From positions 1-5,530 of the forward strand of contig CAMLKS010000191.1 in the NCBI GenBank assembly GCA_946480675.1: a stretch of DNA of 5,530 bases. Reading direction: 5' to 3'. The stretch comes from an uncultured Bacteroidota bacterium. GTDB lineage: Bacteria > Bacteroidota > Bacteroidia > Chitinophagales > Chitinophagaceae. The notes below the pieces were generated by a model that ran no database searches, had not been told where the DNA came from, and saw only the letters and a program-made list of their open reading frames with translations. Positions 1-5,530 of this stretch are shown in pieces (the first letter of the stretch is position 1; every line of letters starts with the position of its first letter). Position numbers and translations under genes: made by a program.

Positions 1-3000
1 TATGGTATTTATAAGGATATTGACTTGCACGTTTCATCAGAAAATTCAAATGTAAAGTATGACTTCATTGTGCAACCGGGGGGAGATGTATCTGTCATTA
101 AGCTTAGATTTGAAGGTGCAGATAGGCTAAGCCTGAAAAATAATAAGCTCCAAATAACTACAAGTGTAGGCATAGCTGAAGAAATGGCACCGTATGCCTA
201 TCAATATATCGATGACAGGCGTGTTGAAGTAGTTTGCAAATACCGCATATCAGGAAATGATGTTACTTATGTTTTCCCGAATGGGTATGACAAAACCAAA
301 CCTTTGATCATCGATCCTACGATTGTTTTTGCAACCTTTACAGGTTCGCGTTCAGACAATTGGGGCTTTACTGCTACTTATGATCCTGCAGGTAATTTCT
401 ACGCCGGTGGTATTGTAAGCGGCGGAAATTACCCAACCACGACCGGCGCATATAGCAGAACTTACGCTGGTGGCGGTGGGAGCGGTAGCGCATTTCCTTG
501 CGATATAGCCATTTCTAAATTTAATGCTGCCGGTAGTGCGCTGTTGTATTCTACGTATTTAGGTGGTGAGGACAATGAGCAACCGCATAGCCTGGTAGTA
601 GATCAAGCCGGCAATTTATATTTAGCAGGACGTACCTACTCCAGTGACTTCCCTGTAAATGGATATGATACGAATTACCATGAGAAAGGTGATATCATAG
701 TTGCGAAATTTAATGCAACTGGTACCTCTCTATTAGGCTCTACATATATAGGTGGAGAGGAAGAGGATGGATCTAATTTTACATCTGATGAATTCGGCCA
801 TGGTAAGCTGAAACACAATTATGGTGATGATGCAAGAAGTGAGATAATACTTGACAATGCGGGGAATGTATATGTGGCTGCTTGTACAAAATCAGATACT
901 TTTCCAACTACGGCTAATGCCATAAAAACTACAAAAGCTGCCACGGATTCACAAGATGCTGTTGTTTTTAAGCTAAACACCAACCTGACCACACTAATAT
1001 GGAGTACATACCTGGGAGGTAAGGCAGATGATGCCGCTTATGTGCTGACATTAGACAATACGCAAACAACACTGTATGTAGCGGGAGGGACTATGAGTGA
1101 TGATTTTCCGACTACTGCAGGCGCATATGCCACTGTATATGGTGATAATATTGACGGGTTCATAACAAAATTTCAGAACGGGGGTAATTACCCCATAATA
1201 AATTCAACATATATTGGCACCGGTGGATATGACCAGTGTTATGGACTGCAGGTAGATGCCAGCAATAATCTTTATGCTATGGGCCAAACCATGGGTGGCA
1301 CTTTCCCTGTTTCTGCGGGTGTCTACTCAAATCCGGGCTCAAGTCAATTTATTATGCAGCTGAATAATAATTTGTCTGCTAATCTCAGGTCTACTGTTTA
1401 TGGTTCCGGTACATCCAGCGCCACTAATATATCTCCTGTAGCCTTTTTGATAGATACATGCGGAAATATCTATGTTTCGGGTTGGGGCGGAGATCTGTTT
1501 ACAAGTGCTGGTGAAACACCGCCTGCAGGTACCGGTAATACATTTGGTATGCCTACCGGTGGTATAGCCGGCCCTGCGGCGCAACCGACTACCGATGGAG
1601 AAGACTTCTACTTTATAGTGCTTTCTAAAAACATGGCATCTCTGTTATATGCTACTTTTATGGGTGCAAGTGGTGGCGTGGGCGAACACGTAGACGGGGG
1701 CACCAGCCGCTTTGACAAAAACGGTACGGTGTATCAGGCTATTTGCGGAGGGTGTAGTCAGGGCACCTTTCCAACAACGGTAGGGGCATGGAGTACTACA
1801 AATCCTGGCCCGAATTGTAACCTTGTAGCACTTAAAATCGCTTTCAACTTCGGAGCGGTGAATGCGGGAGCATCTATTTCGCCCAACAGAGTGTTGTGTG
1901 TAGGTGAAGCGGCTACATTTAACAACTCATCTGTAAATGCTACCAGTTACCTATGGGATTTTGGTGATGGTACTACCAGCACTGCACAAACACCGCCACC
2001 TAAATCGTATGCCAATCCCGGCACGTACACAGTGCGCCTTACAATATATAACCCCGCCGCGTGCGTAGAAAGGGACACATCTTATCTTACGGTAACGGTA
2101 GATACCAATAATATAAAAAGTAGTTTTACTTCAGCTATTATCGATACGTGCTCTCCATTCAGGGCTTCATTTACCAATACTTCTAAGTTTGGTAAGAATC
2201 CTGCCAATGCATCCTTCTTCTGGGACTTTGGCGATGGTACAACATACACCGGAAATACACCACCTGTTAAGAATTTCCCTGGTGGCGGAACATATACCGT
2301 GAAGCTGGTGATGACAGACCCGACTGCCTGTAATTCTCCTGATAGTAGTAGCGTAATATTGACCTTCAGGGATGATAGCGTGAAAGCAGGGCTTGAAGTG
2401 CCGGCATTGATATGTGTGTCTGACTCGTTCCGCCCAACTAATACATCCAAAAACGCTGTGACATACCAATGGGATTTTGGTGATGGGAATACCTCTACTG
2501 CATTAGGCCCCGCTCATAAATATGATACGGCAGGTACCTATACAGTGAGTCTTTGGGCATATAACCCAACTACCTGCAATAAAGTAGATTCTGTATCGAT
2601 GACGATAACGGTAAAAGAATCGCCTATTGCAGACTTTACATATGTGCCGTTAGTACCCATTACCAACGAACCGCATGTGTTTACCAACAGGTCTGTAAAT
2701 GCGGTGAGATTTAACTGGAATTTTGGTGATGGTACAGGAACGGAAGAGAATAATCCGACGCATTTGTACAAAAAATCGGGCACCTATAATGTATGCCTGG
2801 TAGCGTATAACCAGGAAGGCTGCACAGATACCGTGTGCAAACCCGTAACAGCGGATATATATCCGGTGGCCGATTTACCAACAGCATTCAGCCCGAATGG
2901 CGATGGCAAAAATGATATCCTGTTTGTTCGCGGTGCAGGTGTGCAAAGCATGAACCTGAAGATATATAATCGCTGGGGGCAGCTGGTATTTGAATCGAAC

Positions 3001-3135
3001 AGCCTGGATGTAGGTTGGGATGGTACTTATAAAGGAAAGAAACAAGAGATGGAAGCATACGCCTATGTGCTGAATGTAACTTTTACAGATGAAACGACCC
3101 TTTATAAGCGTGGTAACGTGACATTGCTGAGATAA
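1..3135 (+). CDS. Large secreted T9SS type B cargo protein (DUF7948 - SBBP beta-propeller - 4 PKD - CHU_C), 5' partial
   Basis: The reading frame is open from the first base, so the true start, the signal peptide and the first part of the protein lie upstream. 1044 residues are visible. Residues 1-106 resemble the end of a DUF7948 domain, with the pattern IYKDIDL, YDFIVQPGGD and LRFEGADRLSL. Residues 108-620 carry seven SBBP-like repeats (xDxAGNxYxAG, FPTT, xxxKFNxxG, STYLGG). Residues 624-959 hold four PKD domains with WDFGDG or WNFGDG and GTYTV motifs. Residues 960-1044 are a CHU_C/type B sorting domain. In this family the C-terminal domain directs export across the outer membrane by the type IX secretion system, and PKD and propeller modules usually serve adhesion or protein and glycan binding. 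No catalytic motif is visible, so a cell-surface or released adhesin-like role is inference. The downstream PorP/SprF gene starts 29 bases after the TAA stop and probably shares its transcript. Confidence 0.93.
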   Translation, partial: YGIYKDIDLHVSSENSNVKYDFIVQPGGDVSVIKLRFEGADRLSLKNNKLQITTSVGIAEEMAPYAYQYIDDRRVEVVCKYRISGNDVTYVFPNGYDKTKPLIIDPTIVFATFTGSRSDNWGFTATYDPAGNFYAGGIVSGGNYPTTTGAYSRTYAGGGGSGSAFPCDIAISKFNAAGSALLYSTYLGGEDNEQPHSLVVDQAGNLYLAGRTYSSDFPVNGYDTNYHEKGDIIVAKFNATGTSLLGSTYIGGEEEDGSNFTSDEFGHGKLKHNYGDDARSEIILDNAGNVYVAACTKSDTFPTTANAIKTTKAATDSQDAVVFKLNTNLTTLIWSTYLGGKADDAAYVLTLDNTQTTLYVAGGTMSDDFPTTAGAYATVYGDNIDGFITKFQNGGNYPIINSTYIGTGGYDQCYGLQVDASNNLYAMGQTMGGTFPVSAGVYSNPGSSQFIMQLNNNLSANLRSTVYGSGTSSATNISPVAFLIDTCGNIYVSGWGGDLFTSAGETPPAGTGNTFGMPTGGIAGPAAQPTTDGEDFYFIVLSKNMASLLYATFMGASGGVGEHVDGGTSRFDKNGTVYQAICGGCSQGTFPTTVGAWSTTNPGPNCNLVALKIAFNFGAVNAGASISPNRVLCVGEAATFNNSSVNATSYLWDFGDGTTSTAQTPPPKSYANPGTYTVRLTIYNPAACVERDTSYLTVTVDTNNIKSSFTSAIIDTCSPFRASFTNTSKFGKNPANASFFWDFGDGTTYTGNTPPVKNFPGGGTYTVKLVMTDPTACNSPDSSSVILTFRDDSVKAGLEVPALICVSDSFRPTNTSKNAVTYQWDFGDGNTSTALGPAHKYDTAGTYTVSLWAYNPTTCNKVDSVSMTITVKESPIADFTYVPLVPITNEPHVFTNRSVNAVRFNWNFGDGTGTEENNPTHLYKKSGTYNVCLVAYNQEGCTDTVCKPVTADIYPVADLPTAFSPNGDGKNDILFVRGAGVQSMNLKIYNRWGQLVFESNSLDVGWDGTYKGKKQEMEAYAYVLNVTFTDETTLYKRGNVTLLR
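322..1860 (+). repeat. Seven SBBP-like repeats forming a probable seven-bladed beta-propeller
   Basis: Seven divergent repeats run through this part of the large protein, beginning near 322, 568, 757, 1021, 1222, 1411 and 1669. Each has an AGNxYxAG-like strand (DPAGNFYAGG, DQAGNLYLAG, DNAGNVYVAA, TQTTLYVAG, DASNNLYAMG, DTCGNIYVSG, DKNGTVYQAI) and a KFNxxG-like strand. STYLGG-like strands also number seven. The first of these (VFATFTG) comes before repeat 1 and none follows repeat 7, as expected if the N-terminal strand closes the last blade. Repeat 6 has a long Gly/Pro/Thr-rich insertion after a GWGG motif, and repeat 7 has a CGGC motif. The repeat calls are read directly from the translation; the fold is inferred from the SBBP family. 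Confidence 0.8.
1870..2877 (+). repeat. Four tandem PKD domains
   Basis: Four immunoglobulin-like PKD modules of about 80-89 residues follow the propeller, at about 1870-2112, 2113-2379, 2380-2622 and 2623-2877. Each has the signature WDFGDG (WNFGDG in the fourth); the Trp codons are at 1954, 2221, 2470 and 2716. Each also has a GTYTV or GTYNV strand and a YNP or DP turn. The first three have a cysteine early in the module and another after the GTYTV strand, and these may form a disulfide. At DNA level the WDFGDG codons are the same for 17 bases at 1954 and 2470. PKD modules are common as rigid spacers or binding units in surface proteins of Bacteroidota. Confidence 0.92.
2878..3132 (+). other. 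CHU_C / T9SS type B C-terminal sorting domain (coding segment)
   Basis: The last 85 residues of the large protein match the gliding motility-associated C-terminal domain. They contain PTAFSPNGDGKND, LKIYNRWGQLVFES, GWDGTYKGK, YAYVL and the final GNVTLLR. In the family this domain is the signal recognised by the type IX secretion system, and type B cargo often needs a PorP/SprF-family outer-membrane partner, which is encoded immediately downstream here. The domain looks complete and ends at the stop codon as expected. Confidence 0.95.
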
Positions 3136-3164
3136 GTATTGACTACCTTTTTTAAACGAAAGTC

Positions 3165-4253
3165 ATGAAATTGAACAAGCTGAAAATATATAAAGCAGGT
3201 ATAAAAGCTGCAGTTGCAATGGCGTTAACATTAGTGTCAGGCGGCAATCTGCAGGCGCAGGGCATTCACTTTTCGCAATACTACAATGCACCTTTGCTGG
3301 TAAACCCTGCCAACACGGCCCTGATGAGTGAGAATGATTACAGGTTGGGCCTCAACTATCGCAACCAGTGGAATAAAGTGCCTGTGCCTTTTAAAACGGT
3401 ATCTGCTTTTGCCGATATGCAAGCCTTTCGTGCAGCTAATGAAACTAACTGGATGGGCATTGGTTTTGCTTTCTTCAATGATGTGGCCGGTGATGGCAAC
3501 CTGACATTGAACCGTGGTGATGTGTTTCTTGCCTACCATGTGCAAACCAATGATAACTTTATGATATCAGCAGGTCTTTCTGCTGGTTATGGCAGCAGGA
3601 ATGTGAACTATGATAAGCTCACCTTCAATGAGCAATGGAATGCCGGCCAGTTTAAATTTGACAGAAGCCTGCCGAATGGCGAGATGATAAATGGTACGGA
3701 AATGAATAATATCATTAAGACCAACTACCTGGATATTGGTGCAGGCGTAAACTTCGCATATTTTCCTAACGAGCTGATATATGTGAAACTGGGTGCCGGT
3801 GTAGCGCACGTAAATACACCAACCGAAACATTTTACAACATGACCAACGAAATAGGTATCCGCCCTTCTGTGAACCTTGATGGCCAGTTTGTAATAGCTA
3901 AGAGTGTTACACTCAATCCATCTGTTTATTATACTACCCAACAAGGGGCATACCAGGTAATAGGTGGCACACTGGTATATGTGTATATAGGCGATGGTAG
4001 CAGTAGCAATGGTAACAGCAGCAAGACACTTGGTGTAATAGCCGGCGGGCACTATCGCTATAAAGAAGCTTTCATTGGTAGCCTGGGTCTTGAGTATGTT
4101 GGCCTGAAATTTATGACAAGTTATGATTACACAACATCTACTTTAAGTCCCGGAAACAATGGGAACGGAGCATTTGAGTTTTCAATTATTTATACCGGTA
4201 AATATGGCGAAAGAAGACGATCGGCCAGTAATATGAACTGTCCGCGCTTTTAA
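3165..4253 (+). CDS. PorP/SprF family type IX secretion system outer-membrane protein
   Basis: This is a complete 362-residue protein. An in-frame TAA at 3153-3155 makes ATG 3165 the earliest possible ATG start. Residues 1-31 look like a signal peptide: a Lys-rich start, a hydrophobic core around AAVAMALTLV, and likely cleavage after LQA (residue 31). The mature N-terminus has the family hallmark HFSQYYNAPLLVNPANTAL, followed by YRNQW. The rest alternates Gly and aromatic strands typical of an outer-membrane beta-barrel (GIGFAFFNDVAGDG, LDIGAGVNFAYF, GVIAGGHYRY). The tail GAFEFSIIYT plus a terminal CPRF is also family-like. PorP and SprF are outer-membrane components or partners of the type IX secretion system; SprF is needed for export of the adhesin SprB in Flavobacterium johnsoniae. 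Its place 29 bases after a type B cargo gene suggests it serves that cargo, rather than being the core PorP of the machine. That assignment is inference. Confidence 0.94.
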   Translation: MKLNKLKIYKAGIKAAVAMALTLVSGGNLQAQGIHFSQYYNAPLLVNPANTALMSENDYRLGLNYRNQWNKVPVPFKTVSAFADMQAFRAANETNWMGIGFAFFNDVAGDGNLTLNRGDVFLAYHVQTNDNFMISAGLSAGYGSRNVNYDKLTFNEQWNAGQFKFDRSLPNGEMINGTEMNNIIKTNYLDIGAGVNFAYFPNELIYVKLGAGVAHVNTPTETFYNMTNEIGIRPSVNLDGQFVIAKSVTLNPSVYYTTQQGAYQVIGGTLVYVYIGDGSSSNGNSSKTLGVIAGGHYRYKEAFIGSLGLEYVGLKFMTSYDYTTSTLSPGNNGNGAFEFSIIYTGKYGERRRSASNMNCPRF

Positions 4254-4313
4254 CAAAATATTACTTTTTAAAATACAACGCCCATTATTACTTTTATACC
4301 AATTACTTAGCGC
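4254..4313 (+). repeat. AT-rich intergenic gap with three ATTACTT direct copies
   Basis: The 60-base gap between the PorP/SprF gene and the response regulator gene contains ATTACTT at 4260-4266, 4287-4293 and 4302-4308. The first two are part of a longer shared TATTACTTTT at 4259-4268 and 4286-4295. The second copy includes TACTTTTA, one base off the Bacteroidota -7 element TAnnTTTG, but I see no good -33 TTG at the usual distance. No hairpin terminator is visible here. The gap may hold the regulator gene's promoter or an operator, but in AT-rich DNA such repeats can arise by chance. Confidence 0.3.
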
Positions 4314-5018
4314 ATGGAAAAAGAAAAATATAAAGTACTGCTTGTAGAAGATGATACCAACTTCGGGCAAGTGCTTAAGAATTATCTGGAATTGAATGAT
4401 TTTGTAGTGGAACTGGCACGTGATGGTATTTTAGGATTGGCTGCCTTTCGTCGAGAGAAATTTGACATATGCCTGCTGGATGTGATGATGCCTAACATGG
4501 ACGGATTTACACTGGCAGAAGAAATAAGGAATGTAGACCCGGATATCCCTTTGTTCTTCCTATCGGCCAAAAGCATGAAGGAAGATATACTGAACGGCTA
4601 TAAGCTGGGTGCAGACGATTACATCACTAAGCCATTTGATAGTGAAGTATTGCTGCACAAAATAAAAGCTATTATGAAGCGCAACCAGGAGCTGCAGGAA
4701 AAACAGCATGCGCAGGTTGAGTTCAATATTGGCCGTTATCACTTCAATAGCAAACTGCGTACACTGCAATTTGAAAGCGCTGACCCTCAAACACTGTCTC
4801 CTAAAGAGAACGAGCTGCTGCTGATGCTGTGCGAGTATAAAAACGACCTGCTGCCACGCGAGGCTGCCTTGAAACGGATATGGGGTAGCGATACTTACTT
4901 TAACGGACGCAGTATGGATGTGTATATAGCCAAGCTGCGCAAATACCTGAAAGAGGACAGCGCTGTAGAGATAGTGAATATCCATGGTAATGGCTTCCGA
5001 CTGGTAGTGCCTGAATAA
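4314..5018 (+). CDS. OmpR/PhoB-family response regulator transcription factor (RprY-like)
   Basis: This is a complete 234-residue two-component response regulator. ATG 4314 is the earliest possible ATG start, because an in-frame TAG lies two codons before it (4308-4310). Residues 6-122 form the receiver domain, with the acidic cluster E12-D13-D14, phospho-acceptor D56 in LLDVMMP, S84, Y103 and K106 in DDYITKPF. All key residues are present, so phosphorylation is expected. Residues about 136-232 form the winged-helix DNA-binding domain: LSPKENELLLML, then the recognition-helix region GRSMDVYIAKLRKYL, then the GNGFRL wing. It resembles RprY of Bacteroides and Porphyromonas more than other subfamilies I know, but that is from memory and I give no symbol. 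No histidine kinase gene is visible on either side, so its partner is unknown. A strong terminator follows. Its targets cannot be read from the sequence. Confidence 0.95.
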   Translation: MEKEKYKVLLVEDDTNFGQVLKNYLELNDFVVELARDGILGLAAFRREKFDICLLDVMMPNMDGFTLAEEIRNVDPDIPLFFLSAKSMKEDILNGYKLGADDYITKPFDSEVLLHKIKAIMKRNQELQEKQHAQVEFNIGRYHFNSKLRTLQFESADPQTLSPKENELLLMLCEYKNDLLPREAALKRIWGSDTYFNGRSMDVYIAKLRKYLKEDSAVEIVNIHGNGFRLVVPE

Positions 5019-5044
5019 TAATAAAGCCAGCTTATAAGATAACG

Positions 5045-5093
5045 GTAGCTGTTTTACTTACTTGTAAAACAGCTACTTTCATTTTGGTTTTTG
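5045..5093 (+). terminator. Intrinsic terminator after the response regulator gene
   Basis: There is a perfect 13-bp inverted repeat: GTAGCTGTTTTAC at 5045-5057 and GTAAAACAGCTAC at 5064-5076, with a six-base TTACTT loop. A T-rich tail, TTTCATTTTGGTTTTTG, follows at 5077-5093. It starts 27 bases after the regulator stop codon and 67 bases before the next start. The T-rich run is on the + strand side only, so it should end transcription from the regulator gene and not act in the reverse direction. The stem is only moderately GC-rich, and the tail is broken by C and G bases. Confidence 0.82.
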
Positions 5094-5111
5094 CCTTACA
5101 TTTACGCCCTC

Positions 5112-5530
5112 ATGAGGCATTTACCCAATCTGCTGACATTAACCAACCTTTTTTGCGGTTGCATAGCAATTGCATTTATACTCAACTCACAGCCCTACCT
5201 GGCCAATGTGAATGGTATGGAATATTGGGTATTGGGCACAGAGCAGGCTTACATGGGCAGTATATTTATAGTGGCAGCAGCAGTTTGCGACTTGCTGGAT
5301 GGTTTTGCTGCGCGCTCCCTGAAAATATTTTCGCCAATAGGTAAAGACCTGGATTCACTGGCCGACCTTGTTTCTTTTGGTGTAGCGCCCTCTATGATAC
5401 TATTTAAAATGCTGTGGGCAAGCTATATGGCACAGCAGGATGCGCTGGATGCTGATATGATTGTAATGGCACCGGCATTTCTTATAGCTTGTTTTGGTGC
5501 TTTACGTTTAGCACGTTTTAATACACAACT
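5112..5530 (+). CDS. pssA: CDP-diacylglycerol--serine O-phosphatidyltransferase (phosphatidylserine synthase), 3' partial
   Basis: The first 139 codons are visible before the window ends; the family is usually about 230-260 residues. The enzyme transfers a phosphatidyl group from CDP-diacylglycerol to L-serine in the inner membrane, giving phosphatidylserine, the precursor of phosphatidylethanolamine. The full CDP-alcohol phosphatidyltransferase signature is present: D60, D63, G64, A67, R68, G77, D81 and D85, in exact DxxDGxxAR-x8-GxxxDxxxD spacing. The opening HLPNLLTLTNLFCG and the later LRLARFN (131-137) point to the phosphatidylserine synthase branch rather than phosphatidylglycerophosphate synthase. 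About four hydrophobic segments are visible, near residues 8-25, 47-62, 86-105 and 115-134. ATG 5112 is chosen because the family's N-terminal motif starts there. A TTG at 5091 is in frame but overlaps the terminator tail. No Shine-Dalgarno sequence is visible. It lies after a terminator and is probably transcribed separately. Confidence 0.93.
   Translation, partial: MRHLPNLLTLTNLFCGCIAIAFILNSQPYLANVNGMEYWVLGTEQAYMGSIFIVAAAVCDLLDGFAARSLKIFSPIGKDLDSLADLVSFGVAPSMILFKMLWASYMAQQDALDADMIVMAPAFLIACFGALRLARFNTQ

Noticed and set aside
25..27. TTG at 25 as the start of the large protein
   Set aside because: The frame is open for all eight codons before it, and those codons (YGIYKDID) continue the DUF7948 pattern. 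The gene simply runs in from upstream.
1954..2487. DNA repeats at the WDFGDG codons as a possible mobile or recombination element
   Set aside because: The identity extends for only 17 bases and is explained by the conserved PKD motif and shared codon use.
3567..4052. A 161-codon minus-strand open frame inside the PorP/SprF gene
   Set aside because: It is wholly antisense to a well-supported gene, and its translation has no recognisable domain.
4254..4313. A terminator after the PorP/SprF gene
   Set aside because: There are T runs in the gap, but I could find no GC-containing hairpin before them.
4560..4985. A 141-codon minus-strand open frame inside the response regulator gene
   Set aside because: It is antisense to conserved receiver and winged-helix codons and has no recognisable domain. 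The other short minus-strand frames in the large cargo gene were rejected for the same reason.
5097..5104. TACATTTA as a -7 promoter element for pssA
   Set aside because: It resembles TAnnTTTG with one mismatch, but there is no -33 TTG at a suitable distance, and it sits only 7 bases before the start codon.
5084..5344. An 86-codon + strand frame overlapping the start of pssA
   Set aside because: It lies in a different frame from the phosphatidylserine synthase reading, shows no family motif, and ends in the middle of the real gene. It is a chance frame.

Overview
The window reads as an ordinary stretch of Bacteroidota chromosome, most likely from a Chitinophagaceae-like or related Sphingobacteriia/Cytophagia lineage. 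The pointers are a type B gliding-motility/type IX secretion (T9SS) C-terminal domain, a PorP/SprF outer-membrane protein, an RprY-like response regulator, and start codons without Shine-Dalgarno sequences. The genus assignment is inference. All four genes lie on the + strand and leave only short gaps.

Region 1 (1-3135) is the 3' part of a large secreted protein gene whose start lies upstream of the window. In order it encodes the end of a DUF7948-type N-terminal domain, seven SBBP-like blades that count out as a closed seven-bladed beta-propeller, four PKD domains, and a CHU_C/type B sorting domain ending in the typical GNVTLLR tail. Only 29 bases later (3165-4253) comes a PorP/SprF-family beta-barrel gene with a signal peptide. 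The pair fits a T9SS cargo and its dedicated outer-membrane partner, probably co-transcribed.

Region 2 (4254-5093) holds a 60-base AT-rich gap with three ATTACTT copies, then a complete OmpR/PhoB-family response regulator (4314-5018) with no histidine kinase gene in view. It is closed by a strong intrinsic terminator: a 13-bp perfect stem, a 6-base loop and a T-rich tail.

Region 3 (5112-5530) is the 5' part of a CDP-alcohol phosphatidyltransferase gene, almost certainly phosphatidylserine synthase (pssA), cut by the window end. It follows the terminator and belongs to membrane phospholipid synthesis, so it is probably a separate transcription unit.

I found no tRNA, rRNA, CRISPR array, insertion sequence or clearly new system. 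The most rewarding items are the architecture of the large cargo protein and its pairing with the PorP/SprF gene.
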